This document shows, one piece after another, positions 1 through 8,818 of a stretch of 64,000 nucleotides of DNA (positions within the stretch are counted from its first letter, which is position 1; each line of letters begins with the position of its first letter). Made by a program: the position numbers and the translations under genes. Source of the DNA: Absidia repens. Lineage: Eukaryota; Mucoromycota; Mucoromycetes; Mucorales; Cunninghamellaceae. The stretch covers positions 1,550,001-1,614,000 of the forward strand of contig MCGE01000010.1 of the NCBI GenBank assembly GCA_002105175.1, written 5' to 3'. The notes under the pieces are model-generated. The model worked only from the letters and a program-made list of their open reading frames with translations. It was not told the origin of the DNA and ran no database searches.

Positions 1-337
1 ACTAAATACTAGAATGAAAAGGATGGGTCGGGGGAGTTACTAATGTCGCTAGTTCGAGTGATGTAAAAATAAAAGTAATGGGAACTGAAACAATGCAAAT
101 AGAATAAGTAACAAAAAAAAGGGAACTAAGACAATGTCAAAATGAATGAATGAGAAAAGGTGGGAAGAGAAAAGGGAAAAGGAAAAGAAATAAAAATAAA
201 AGATTCGCGACCAAAATAAATAGATTTCAAAACCAGCAGTCTGTCAGCAGAGAGCCAATCACCGTCCAACAAATACGGGCCGAATGACATTCCTTCTCCG
301 CTTGACCGCAAAATACATATCACCTTCCAACTTGTCA
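1..337 (-). repeat. LTR of Ty3/gypsy family L2 (cut by window edge)
   Basis: Read on the minus strand from 337 downward, this matches the LTRs at 23753-24432 and 31261-31928. It begins TGACAAGTTGGAAGG and includes the same stretch ending near TTCTAGTATTTAGT. The copy runs out of the window at position 1, so it is not known whether it is a solo LTR or the end of a longer element. It abuts ttca (338-341), the target word repeated along the tRNA-Ile train. Confidence 0.85.
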
Positions 338-341
338 TTCA

Positions 342-785
342 TGACACACGCTGGGCGCTTGGGTAGACTTGGATTTATTCTTATTTCTCACTCCGACGGA
401 CTGGAGTAGAAGAAGGTCTTCTGATTTATTTTTATTTCTCTCTCTCTTTTTCCCAATTTTTATTCATTCATTCATTCCACTTCCATTGCGACATTATTTT
501 TATTTTATCTCCTCTATTCTTATTTCGTATGGCGCTCTTTCTTATTTGCTTAGTTTTAGATATATTATTAGTTCGATATTACTTCTTATTTATTTTACGT
601 TTTCTTACATTCGAAATAAAGAGAGGCTCATTCTACTCATCAATTTTTATTGAAAAGACCCTGGTATTCTTGTTGTGCGAATATATATAAATCATTACGG
701 ACTTTGTTTTATAGTATATTGCCTTCACTAACGTACTTTTCGCAGTCAGTACATTCTCCCTCATATACAACTCCACAGTTTCTCA
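342..785 (+). repeat. RT-A 5' LTR
   Basis: Starts TGACACACG and ends TTTCTCA (TG..CA rule). It is matched over its whole length by 6248-6691; the visible difference is an A/G at the tagata(t/g) motif near 560/6469. The short ORFs predicted inside both LTR copies are low-complexity Phe/Ser/Leu-rich readings and are not genes. Confidence 0.95.
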
Positions 786-788
786 TTT

Positions 789-807
789 TGGTGAGACTAC
801 CAGGGGG
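789..807 (+). other. RT-A primer-binding site (putative)
   Basis: Four nt after the 5' LTR the strand reads TGGTGAGACTACCAGGGGG. It starts with TGG, as expected for pairing to a tRNA CCA end. The same 18-nt core occurs next to the 5' LTRs of RT-B (minus strand, 12273-12290) and RT-C (about 23323). Neither tRNA gene in the window ends with the complement, so the primer tRNA is not identified. Confidence 0.7.
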
Positions 808-1026
808 TGTGATTCTTTTCTATATTCTCTTTACATTTACTTTTACTTCTCCCTTTCCCTCTGTTTACTATTCTTTAGTATAGCGGAAATTCAATTATTA
901 TTTTTGACAGCTCTATTTTAGTTTATTCTTGACATTTTTTTATTTTACCTTCTTTTCCCATTTTTTTTTTTTTCTTCTACCCTCATTTTTTCTCTCTTCT
1001 TTTCTCTGTTGAACTATCTTATTATT

Positions 1027-1890
1027 ATGTCTCAAGACGGTGTTTTCAAATTTATCGGCCGTCCGGCTACTTATTCTGGTGTTGATAGTCAAGGCATTTC
1101 TGCTGGGGCTTGGTTGAAGTCTCTCAATCGGATCAAGGATGGTATGGATTACGATGACGGCAATATGCTATGGATTGCTGCTTCAAACCTATCTGGTCTG
1201 GCTCTTCTTTGGTGGGATGCAAATGAAGACGAAGTTACTACTTGGAAGAATTTTGAATCTGCCTTCATCAAACAATTCGTTTCAGGTGACAACTTGGACC
1301 ATTTTTGGCACGAACTGAAGACTCTTCACCAAGGCAATCATTCAGTAGAAGAACTGGGCTACCGTTTGATCGAACTCTTTGGACATTTGGGGATCAAGGA
1401 TGAAGACTCTCGACGCCGATACTTGGAAGCTTCCTTACACCCTGATCTCGCTTTGGCTTTGGAAGCGAAGGATGGACTTGATGATTTCAAGGCTTGTTTG
1501 ACTTATGTCAAGAAAATGGAACGTCTTCGAATGAAATATGGTGCTTGTTCTTCCACTTCTTCCGTTGGATTTAGTCATGGCTCTTCTAACTCTTCTTATT
1601 CAGCATCAACTGTTGGTCGGCTTGCGAATGACTTCCGTGGTTTGAAGGTCAACATGGTGAAACCCAATGACAACAATCCTCAACAACCAGCAACTCGGAC
1701 GCAATCTGGTGGGAACAACAACTCGGGTCCGACTGGAAATGGGAAAACCAGTGGTAGTGGTCGTCCCTGTTTCATTTGCGATGAACTGGGTCACTTTGCA
1801 GTCGCTTGTCCTTGGCGTGATAGGATCAAAGAAATGAAAACTTCTGGTGGCGATTCCAAGGATTCGGGAAAAGCTCTGGATCGCCAGTGA
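1027..1890 (+). CDS. gag: RT-A Gag (capsid-nucleocapsid)
   Basis: The structural polyprotein of RT-A, about 287 residues from the ATG at 1027; the frame is open a little further upstream but without a better start. The N-terminal two thirds resembles the retrotransposon Gag capsid domain, with the Trp-rich LLWWDANEDEVTTWKNFESAF segment. A nucleocapsid zinc knuckle CFICDELGHFAVAC (C-X2-C-X4-H-X4-C) lies near the C terminus. The related Gags of RT-B, RT-C, RT-D and RT-E share the WW(D/E)..(W..F) pattern. The ORF ends at TGA 1888-1890, 16 nt after a slippery heptamer, so Pol is probably made by -1 frameshifting. Confidence 0.93.
   Translation: MSQDGVFKFIGRPATYSGVDSQGISAGAWLKSLNRIKDGMDYDDGNMLWIAASNLSGLALLWWDANEDEVTTWKNFESAFIKQFVSGDNLDHFWHELKTLHQGNHSVEELGYRLIELFGHLGIKDEDSRRRYLEASLHPDLALALEAKDGLDDFKACLTYVKKMERLRMKYGACSSTSSVGFSHGSSNSSYSASTVGRLANDFRGLKVNMVKPNDNNPQQPATRTQSGGNNNSGPTGNGKTSGSGRPCFICDELGHFAVACPWRDRIKEMKTSGGDSKDSGKALDRQ
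1866..1872 (+). promoter_or_regulatory. -1 ribosomal frameshift heptamer at gag/pol border of RT-A
   Basis: The heptamer GGGAAAA sits in the correct phase (gag codons TCG GGA AAA, i.e. X_XXY_YYZ) 16 nt before the gag stop. The pol frame is -1 relative to gag and is open through this site. Identical in-phase heptamers occur at the same place in RT-B and RT-D. A downstream pseudoknot was not checked. Confidence 0.7.
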
Positions 1891-4490
1891 ATGTCGGCTC
1901 TGGTGATCGGAACCCAAATACGACTAAGGTGAACATTGTGGAGTCTGTTGGTGAGGACTACGGCAATAGTGACGATGACGGCTATGGCAATGGTGATGAT
2001 GACGGCTATGACAATGGTGATGATGACGGCTATGGCAATGGTGATGGTGGTGACGACAACTTGGTCTTCATGGCGAAGAGACAAGTGGACGACTCTGGTG
2101 TTGGTGATCTTGGTGGAATCCCTAATGGTGGAAGGAAAAGAAGAACTCCCCTTATTGTTCCTGGTTCACCAGATGTTCCTGTGGCTCTTACTCCGATGGT
2201 GGTGTCAGACAATGGACAAGTTACTCCGGCGGTAGTTTCAGATAGTGTTGGCGGACCGACTATTGAGGGGATCAAGAGGAAGAAACGGACTCTGCGCAGA
2301 TTGAAGGTTTCGGCACCTGAACGAAAGATCTGGGATCGGTTGATGGAGGTGGATGCAGGTTTGACGCTCAACGACTGGATACACATCGACAAAAAGGCCA
2401 AAAACGATCTTCGCGATGGACTTAGGTATCTGATGCAACGAAATTCTAGCGTTAGACCTCAAATCAACAACCTTTCTACGCATGGCTTAGATGGTAGCTC
2501 TTCCGAAACTTGTACTGACGATTCTGATTCTAATGGTTATTTGGATTCGGACTCTGAAGATTCAGAACAGGAACAAGATGATGGTGTTGGATCCGTGGCT
2601 TGTTACAAGTACTCTTATGAGGGCATGAAGAACAGCTCCCCGCTTAAGGCTCCGGTGGTGATAGGTGATCAAGTACTTTCTGCGGTGTTTGACACTGGTG
2701 CTTCGGTTTCTCTGATTAGTGCCGATTTGGTGGAACGCTTTGGGTTGGTGCCTAATGGTGACAGGATGACTCTGACAGGATTTGACGGAAGAAGCAAGGT
2801 GGTCTGCGATATTGTGATGGACGTGCCTATTCAAGTGGGTGGCAAGATCCGACCGGAACATATGTGTATTCAACCAAACAAGACGAATTTTTGCCTGTTA
2901 GGAATGACATGGTTCAAGAATTATGGGATCAAACAAGACTTGCAAGAAGGATTGGTGTTGGTACCTTCTGCTGGACATGGATATGTGGAAGTGAAAGGTG
3001 TTTTTCACAACAACGATGTTGACGGTTCGATTTTCGGTGTTATGGTGAATCAAGCTGAACAAGATGGTGAACCTGTTGGCAAGGATGGTGATTTTGCTTT
3101 GGAATCAGTTGAAGATGGTGATTTACGCCGTTTGTTGGACAAAAACAAGGAACGATTTGTGGAAGTATCTGGACACGGTTTGGTTTCTACAGCTGTCCAC
3201 GACATTGCATTGAAATCCGACTACAAACCGATTCGCTCACGTCCGTATCGTTTGACGTGGGAGGAAGACTCTTATTTGAAACAGGAACTGGCAAACCTTT
3301 TGGATCTGGGACTCATTAAACCATCAACTGGAACTTGGACCTCCCCTATATTCTTCGTAAAAAAGAAAACCAATGACTTACGAATGGTGGTCGATTACCG
3401 GAACCTGAATGAAATGACTGTCAAGGATGCATATCCTCTTCCACGTATTGATGATGTATTTGACTCTCTGGCTGGTGCTTCTACTTTTTCGACTATGGAT
3501 GCGGCGTCTGGATTTTGGCAAGTGCCGTTGACCAAGGATGCACAAGAAAAGTCTGGATTTGTCACGAAGTATGGTACGTACGAATTTGTTGTGATGCCGT
3601 TTGGACTTACTAATGCACCTTCAACTTTTCAACGGGCTATGGTGAATATCCTCGGTGACTACATTGGAAAGTTTGCACTCGTTTTCATTGATGATATTAT
3701 CATTTATTCCAACAACAAACTACAACATTTACAACATTTACAAATGGTTTTCGATCGGGTACACCAAGCTGGATTGAAGCTCAAATTCAAGAAATGCCAA
3801 TTTTTGCAGGAAAACGTGGAATACCTTGGCCACATGGTGTCGAAGGAGGGAATATTACCGACTACAAGGAATACTGACAAGATTTTGAAGTTGCCCACTC
3901 CGACCAGTAGCGATGATATACGATCTTTTTTGGGATGCGTTGGTTACTATAGGCGCTATTTCAAGAACTACTCTACTCTGGTGTTTTCTCTGCAGAAGCT
4001 GGTCAAGAAAAAAGTCCCCTTTTTATGGGGTGAAGAACAACAGGTTGCCTTCGACAAAATAAAACAAGCTATGGTGTCTCCTCCGATCTTGGCTTTTCCT
4101 GATCCAGTGAAGAAACAAATTTTGACCACGGATGCAAGTACTCTCGGCCTCGGTTGTATTCTCTCTCAGATCGATAACAATGGAAAGGAAGAAATCATTG
4201 CGTATGGGTCTAGGTCACTGCATGGTGCGGAGGAAAACTATGGGATAACTCATTTGGAAGCTCTCGGTGTGGTCTGGGCGGTAGATCATTTCCGTCACTA
4301 TCTACTCGGACGACATTTTATATTACGGACTGATCATTCTTCTCTCAAGTACATTTTCCACAACGCCAATCCCTCACCTAAGGTAGCACGCTGGGCGACA
4401 CGGCTAATGGAATACGATTACACACTTGAATACATCAAAGGAGAAAGAAATTCAGCTGACGTTCTATCAAGGTTGATCTCGATTTCTTAG
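1887..4490 (+). CDS. pol: RT-A Pol part 1: protease, reverse transcriptase, RNase H
   Basis: An 867-codon ORF in the -1 frame relative to gag, with no well-placed ATG, which fits frameshift expression. The acidic N-terminal region contains a short Gly-Asn-Asp repeat (positions about 1960-2050). A retropepsin follows with AVFDTGASVSLIS, then RT with LRMVVDYRNLNEMT, MPFGLTNAPSTFQ and the catalytic FIDDIIIYS. RNase H follows with TTDASTLGLG, the SLHGAEENYGITHLEAL segment and a closing SADVLSRL. The ORF stops just after the usual RNase H end and, unlike most Ty3/gypsy Pols, does not continue into integrase. Integrase is a separate ORF 361 nt downstream. Confidence 0.93.
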   Translation: MNVGSGDRNPNTTKVNIVESVGEDYGNSDDDGYGNGDDDGYDNGDDDGYGNGDGGDDNLVFMAKRQVDDSGVGDLGGIPNGGRKRRTPLIVPGSPDVPVALTPMVVSDNGQVTPAVVSDSVGGPTIEGIKRKKRTLRRLKVSAPERKIWDRLMEVDAGLTLNDWIHIDKKAKNDLRDGLRYLMQRNSSVRPQINNLSTHGLDGSSSETCTDDSDSNGYLDSDSEDSEQEQDDGVGSVACYKYSYEGMKNSSPLKAPVVIGDQVLSAVFDTGASVSLISADLVERFGLVPNGDRMTLTGFDGRSKVVCDIVMDVPIQVGGKIRPEHMCIQPNKTNFCLLGMTWFKNYGIKQDLQEGLVLVPSAGHGYVEVKGVFHNNDVDGSIFGVMVNQAEQDGEPVGKDGDFALESVEDGDLRRLLDKNKERFVEVSGHGLVSTAVHDIALKSDYKPIRSRPYRLTWEEDSYLKQELANLLDLGLIKPSTGTWTSPIFFVKKKTNDLRMVVDYRNLNEMTVKDAYPLPRIDDVFDSLAGASTFSTMDAASGFWQVPLTKDAQEKSGFVTKYGTYEFVVMPFGLTNAPSTFQRAMVNILGDYIGKFALVFIDDIIIYSNNKLQHLQHLQMVFDRVHQAGLKLKFKKCQFLQENVEYLGHMVSKEGILPTTRNTDKILKLPTPTSSDDIRSFLGCVGYYRRYFKNYSTLVFSLQKLVKKKVPFLWGEEQQVAFDKIKQAMVSPPILAFPDPVKKQILTTDASTLGLGCILSQIDNNGKEEIIAYGSRSLHGAEENYGITHLEALGVVWAVDHFRHYLLGRHFILRTDHSSLKYIFHNANPSPKVARWATRLMEYDYTLEYIKGERNSADVLSRLISIS

Positions 4491-4553
4491 TTTATATTAT
4501 TTTAGATCCATTATTTTATTTTGCAATATTATATTCTATTTTTATTTTGAAAC

Positions 4554-4589
<36 letters not shown>

Positions 4590-4686
4590 TTTTTGGAATC
4601 CGAGATTAGGGATTCATGATTAGACAATTATTTTTTTTATTATTCGGGCTATCTTATCTTTTTTTGGGGACCAATTTTTTTATTAT

Positions 4687-4726
<40 letters not shown>

Positions 4727-4851
4727 AATCATTTCAATAAACAACACTTCTAGACGTTTTATTTTATATACACAAGTCAAATCTTTATTCAAGTTATAAG
4801 GGGGTGCTATCTACAATACCTAACTACTGACACTATACTAAGGTTGTTGCT
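4491..4851 (+). other. A/T-rich spacer between RNase H and integrase ORFs of RT-A
   Basis: Contains two poly(A) runs of about 30 nt (around 4554-4584 and 4695-4725), T runs and stops in the frames that would join the ORFs. An in-frame TGA lies shortly before the integrase ATG. No GTANGT-type donor is seen near 4450-4500, although a CTAAC and an AAG lie near the 3' side. RT-B and RT-D have a spacer at the same place. Confidence 0.8.
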
Positions 4852-6168
4852 ATGGAATTCCCTACCTTCGTCACTATATCCAACTTTTTGTCAAATGGTT
4901 CTTTACCTATTGGTTGCGACAAGAAGATGTCGATCAAGATCAAGAAGATGGCTAATGGATATGAGTTGGTCGATAGCAAGCTGTACGTCAAAGATACTGA
5001 TCCGGAATATCTTGGTGCTGAATTGGTTCATGAAGGCAAGGTGGATGAAATTATCATTGGTGTTCACAAGGAAGGGCATTTTGGTGTAAAGCAAACGATG
5101 CGTCGATTACAGATGCGATTCCATATTCCGCGGTTGGAGTATCATGTCAAAAGAATCGTTCAGTCGTGTGATGCGTGTCAATATCGTGCTAGGGTTGCAC
5201 GAAAGCGCTTCTCCCCATCAAGTCCTATTGCTGTTCCAAAAAGTCCTTTCGTCATGATCGGGTGTGATGCGGTTGGTCCTGTAATTCCGTCCAAGGGTGG
5301 CAATCGGTATATATTGGTGGCGGTGGATTATCTGACAAGGTGGCCTATGGCGATGGCAGTCCCTAACATCAACGAAGAAATTACTGTTAGATTTTTGTAC
5401 AAACAAGCGATCTCTTATGGTGTGCCAAATTATGTACTTACCGACCGTGGATCCAATTTTACCTCGGGGTACGTGCGTAACTTCCTGTCTTCACTGGGCT
5501 GCAAACATATCACTACTACGGCTTACCGTCCTCAAACCAATGGAATGTGTGAAAGGATGAACCAAACGCTGGTGCAAGTGTTGTCAAAGCTGGTACGGGA
5601 CAAGGACGTGGAAGCTAACTGGGATGAATACATTGATGAAACATTGTTCGCGGTGCGTACTATGATAAATGATGCTACTGGTTATTCACCAAGCAAGTTG
5701 TTGTTTGGCTACGAATTGGTGACTCCTGGCGTTTGGCCTAATCCTAGGGAAGATTTCGTGGAAGGTGAATTTATCGAATCGGTGGTGGAACGGATCAAAG
5801 GTATCAAGAATGGTGTGGTGGAATGTCGTGCTGTGGCTAGGGCGCGTACAATGGAGAAACAGAAGGAACGCAAGAATCGTTACGACAAGACTGTTGGCAC
5901 AAGGTGTAGATTTGTTCTTGGAGAGCAAGTCCTGATGAAGGATCCTGTCCCTGGTACAAAATTTGCTGATAAATGGTTGGGTCCCATGGTAGTGATCCGT
6001 GTAAACAAAAAAGGCACTTATTGGTTGGATGGACCTAATGGTCGGCGGTTGGAAGGTGCTGTAAACGGTGATGTGTTGAAATCCTATGCTGCTAGGAGTA
6101 CCATGATACCGGATCCCGCGACGAAAAACACCATTGACCGATATGAAACCTGGTTGCAAAGAAAGTAA
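4852..6168 (+). CDS. int: RT-A integrase (separate ORF)
   Basis: A 438-residue integrase. The N-terminal zinc-binding HHCC module reads HKEGHFG...CDACQ. The DDE core has the first Asp in MIGCDAVGPV, the second in YVLTDRGSNFTSG and the Glu in YRPQTNGMCERMNQ. The C terminus has a GPY-like stretch (KWLGPMVVIRVNKKGTYWL) and no visible chromodomain. The first ATG (4852) aligns with the start of the RT-B integrase (8445, minus), which supports it as the true start. It is not in frame with the upstream RNase H ORF without crossing stops. How it is expressed is unclear: splicing, internal initiation or reinitiation are all possible. Confidence 0.92.
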   Translation: MEFPTFVTISNFLSNGSLPIGCDKKMSIKIKKMANGYELVDSKLYVKDTDPEYLGAELVHEGKVDEIIIGVHKEGHFGVKQTMRRLQMRFHIPRLEYHVKRIVQSCDACQYRARVARKRFSPSSPIAVPKSPFVMIGCDAVGPVIPSKGGNRYILVAVDYLTRWPMAMAVPNINEEITVRFLYKQAISYGVPNYVLTDRGSNFTSGYVRNFLSSLGCKHITTTAYRPQTNGMCERMNQTLVQVLSKLVRDKDVEANWDEYIDETLFAVRTMINDATGYSPSKLLFGYELVTPGVWPNPREDFVEGEFIESVVERIKGIKNGVVECRAVARARTMEKQKERKNRYDKTVGTRCRFVLGEQVLMKDPVPGTKFADKWLGPMVVIRVNKKGTYWLDGPNGRRLEGAVNGDVLKSYAARSTMIPDPATKNTIDRYETWLQRK

Positions 6169-6247
6169 AAAAAAAAAAAAAAAATTTTTTTTGGAGTCTA
6201 CGACTCCTGTGTTTGTACTCCGACGTAGTGGAAATAGGGGGGGATGA

Positions 6248-6691
6248 TGACACACGCTGGGCGCTTGGGTAGACTTGGATTTATTCTTATTTCTCACTCC
6301 GACGGACTGGAGTAGAAGAAGGTCTTCTGATTTATTTTTATTTCTCTCTCTCTTTTTCCCAATTTTTATTCATTCATTCATTCCACTTCCATTGCGACAT
6401 TATTTTTATTTTATCTCCTCTATTCTTATTTCGTATGGCGCTCTTTCTTATTTGCTTAGTTTTAGATATGTTATTAGTTCGATATTACTTCTTATTTATT
6501 TTACGTTTTCTTACATTCGAAATAAAGAGAGGCTCATTCTACTCATCAATTTTTATTGAAAAGACCCTGGTATTCTTGTTGTGCGAATATATATAAATCA
6601 TTACGGACTTTGTTTTATAGTATATTGCCTTCACTAACGTACTTTTCGCAGTCAGTACATTCTCCCTCATATACAACTCCACAGTTTCTCA
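6248..6691 (+). repeat. RT-A 3' LTR
   Basis: 444 bp, nearly identical to 342-785. A G-rich polypurine tract (about 6233-6244) precedes it, and ttca (6692-6695) follows, shared with the left edge of RT-B. Confidence 0.95.
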
Positions 6692-6695
6692 TTCA

Positions 6696-7032
6696 TGACA
6701 GTAAAATAATTTGTAAAATGGGGTAAAAAGATTTTTAGAGAGAAGAAAGGTTAATTTTTATTGAATTGTCACTTGTGTTGCATATATTCTAATTCTAAAT
6801 AAATAAGTAACACTAGTAAAAATAAATAAGTGAAGGCTAAATTTGTGTAATGAGAGGCGTTGACTATGGAGAAGTGGTAAAATAAAAAAAAAGGGGAAAA
6901 TAAAATGAGAAGCGCAGTGGAGTTTCAAACAGAGAAGAGTTCGGAGAGAAAAATGATTGGTGGAGAGGTCGTCGTCTAAGTCACATGTATTGGGGGACCA
7001 AGCAGCCAGAAGTATAAGAATCCAATCTCTCA
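6696..7032 (-). repeat. RT-B 3' LTR
   Basis: On the minus strand it reads TGAGAGATTGG...ACTGTCA. It matches 12296-12633 apart from one A in a homopolymer near 6890. A purine tract (complement of attcccctcg, 7033-7042) precedes it in element orientation. Confidence 0.94.
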
Positions 7033-7119
7033 ATTCCCCTCGACCAGACCGAGCCACCATTCAACTGCCATCATATTCATCCTTGTCATATTTCACCACA
7101 TGACACCCAACAGAGATTC

Positions 7120-8445
7120 CTAACCACCTAAACGATTCACCCACACGTCGAAGAATTCAGCAGCACGTTTCACCCGCAAATCCGGTATCATGTTCTTTTT
7201 CATATGGAAAGGAATGAGACAATCACCATTGACAGCACCTTCGAGTCGCCTTTTATTGGGTCCATCAAGCCAATACGTTCCGTTCTGATTCACCTTCACC
7301 ACCAACATAGGGCCTAACCACCGATCCGCAAACTTGGATTGAGGGACTTGATCTTTCATAAGTACTTGTTCACCAATCTTGAACCTGGGTCGAGCCTTCA
7401 CCGTGGTATCATACCGCTTCTTTTGTTCTTGCTGTTTCTTGGTAACCACTTCACGAGCTTGCACACGGAAACCTTGCACTAATTTCTTGATTTCGTCCAC
7501 CCTATCAGCTATTTCCTCTTCCAGTTCACCTTCGATAAAGTCTTCCCTGGGAGCAGGCCAAGTAGCAGGGGTACGCAAATCATATCCAAAAAGCAATTTT
7601 CCAGCTGTGTGTCCGGTAGCCTTGTTCCTCATGGTACGTATAGCCAACAACGCAGAAGAAAGGTATTCGTCCCAACGGTCTTCGGAGCCACGATCCCGTA
7701 TAATCTTTGATAACACTTGTACTAATGTCTGATTCATCCTTTCGCATAATCCATTTGTTTGAGGTCGATAGGAAGTTGTCGTAATATGTCTACATTCCAA
7801 TGATTGCAAAAAGTGACGGACATATCCAGACGTAAAATTCGATCCTCGGTCGGTCAAGATAAAATTTGGCACACCATAATTCACCACCACCTCATTGTAA
7901 AGGAAATCCGCCGTTGTTGTTTCGGTGATATCAGGCACAGCCTTCGCTATGGGCCACTTGGTCAAATAGTCCACCGCCACCAGTATATATCTATTCTTAG
8001 CTTTGGATAACAACACAGGACCAATAGCATCACAACCAATCATAAAGAAGGGATCCTTGGGTACCTTGATGGGTTTTGCAACTTCGACGCGACGATTTGG
8101 CCTTTTCGAACGGAATTGGCAAGTAGGACATTGACGAGTTATTTCCACCACCTTGTTCCATAACCCTGGAGCCAAATAACGACGACGTACCGCATGAAAC
8201 GTATTCACCGCACCTAAATGTCCTTCACAGTGCACCCGAGTAACCACACCTTCGATATTGCCTTCATGTAACAACTCCAAATCAAAACCACCATGGTGTT
8301 CCAGTCTTGAAAACAATTTCTTCTCATGAGCGAAGTACTTTACGCCCATCCGTCGAATTCGTTGTTTCACAGCCTTGTTACTATCTAGTGGGAATGTTCC
8401 ATGAGTCAAGTATTGGTATACAGCAACATACGTAGGATAGTCCAT
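7120..8445 (-). CDS. int: RT-B integrase (separate ORF)
   Basis: A 441-residue intact integrase, co-linear with that of RT-A. It has the zinc module HCEGHLG...CPTCQ, DDE residues in MIGCDAIGPV, FILTDRGSNFTSG and YRPQTNGLCERMNQ, and a C-terminal RWLGPMLVVKVNQNGTYWL stretch. The ATG at 8445 follows an open frame that extends only about 20 codons upstream to a stop. The A-rich spacer 8446-8818 separates it from RNase H. It is intact although the upstream pol is frameshifted. Confidence 0.92.
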   Translation of the reverse strand: MDYPTYVAVYQYLTHGTFPLDSNKAVKQRIRRMGVKYFAHEKKLFSRLEHHGGFDLELLHEGNIEGVVTRVHCEGHLGAVNTFHAVRRRYLAPGLWNKVVEITRQCPTCQFRSKRPNRRVEVAKPIKVPKDPFFMIGCDAIGPVLLSKAKNRYILVAVDYLTKWPIAKAVPDITETTTADFLYNEVVVNYGVPNFILTDRGSNFTSGYVRHFLQSLECRHITTTSYRPQTNGLCERMNQTLVQVLSKIIRDRGSEDRWDEYLSSALLAIRTMRNKATGHTAGKLLFGYDLRTPATWPAPREDFIEGELEEEIADRVDEIKKLVQGFRVQAREVVTKKQQEQKKRYDTTVKARPRFKIGEQVLMKDQVPQSKFADRWLGPMLVVKVNQNGTYWLDGPNKRRLEGAVNGDCLIPFHMKKNMIPDLRVKRAAEFFDVWVNRLGG

Positions 8446-8818
8446 AACAACGTGAGTGGTACTAAAGGTGGTACCGTCAGTTATTCTTAGAATGAGTAGT
8501 GTTTATCCGACAATAAAATATATATCCACACAAGTTTATTCAAAAAAAAAAAAAAAAAAAAAAAAAAAGGGGATGAATAAAAAAAGAGAAAAAGATAAAA
8601 GGATAGATAAAAAAAAGACAGAAAAAAGAAAGAATAAAAAAAAAGGTCAAGAAAAAGGGATTTTGAAAAAGATAAAAAAAAAAAGATAGAATAAAAAATA
8701 AAATAATAATAAAAAAAAATAATCATCATAAAAAAAAAAATCAGAAGAGCCCAAAAAAAAAAATGTAACAAAATAAAAAAATAAATGGCGTTATACTAAC
8801 ACAAATGTCCAAAGAGGG
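8446..8818 (-). other. A-rich spacer between RNase H and integrase ORFs of RT-B
   Basis: The coding strand here is strongly T-rich, so on the plus strand it is A-rich with runs of up to 24 A (8543-8566). It contains GA/AAAG-type low complexity and no usable ORF. Position relative to the flanking domains is the same as in RT-A. Confidence 0.8.

Larger units (their letters stand above)
342..6691 (+). mobile_element. RT-A: complete Ty3/gypsy LTR retrotransposon
   Basis: Two 444-bp LTRs (342-785 and 6248-6691) differ at only about one visible position, so the insertion is recent. The internal region holds a putative primer-binding site, gag, a -1 overlapping protease-RT-RNase H ORF, an A/T-rich spacer, a separate integrase ORF and a purine tract (about 6233-6247) before the 3' LTR. 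The domain order PR-RT-RH-INT places it in Ty3/gypsy (Metaviridae-type). It is flanked by ttca at 338-341 and 6692-6695. All ORFs look intact apart from the split of integrase from the rest of pol. Confidence 0.95.

Noticed and set aside
369..653. ORF of 94 codons repeated almost identically at 6275-6559
   Set aside because: It lies in the two LTRs of RT-A and is T-rich low-complexity reading. The repetition comes from LTR identity.
4491..4851. RT-A spacer as a normal spliceosomal intron
   Set aside because: No GTANGT-like donor near the RNase H end in RT-A or RT-B, and the candidate GTTGAT donor would join in the wrong frame. Left open as a question rather than annotated.
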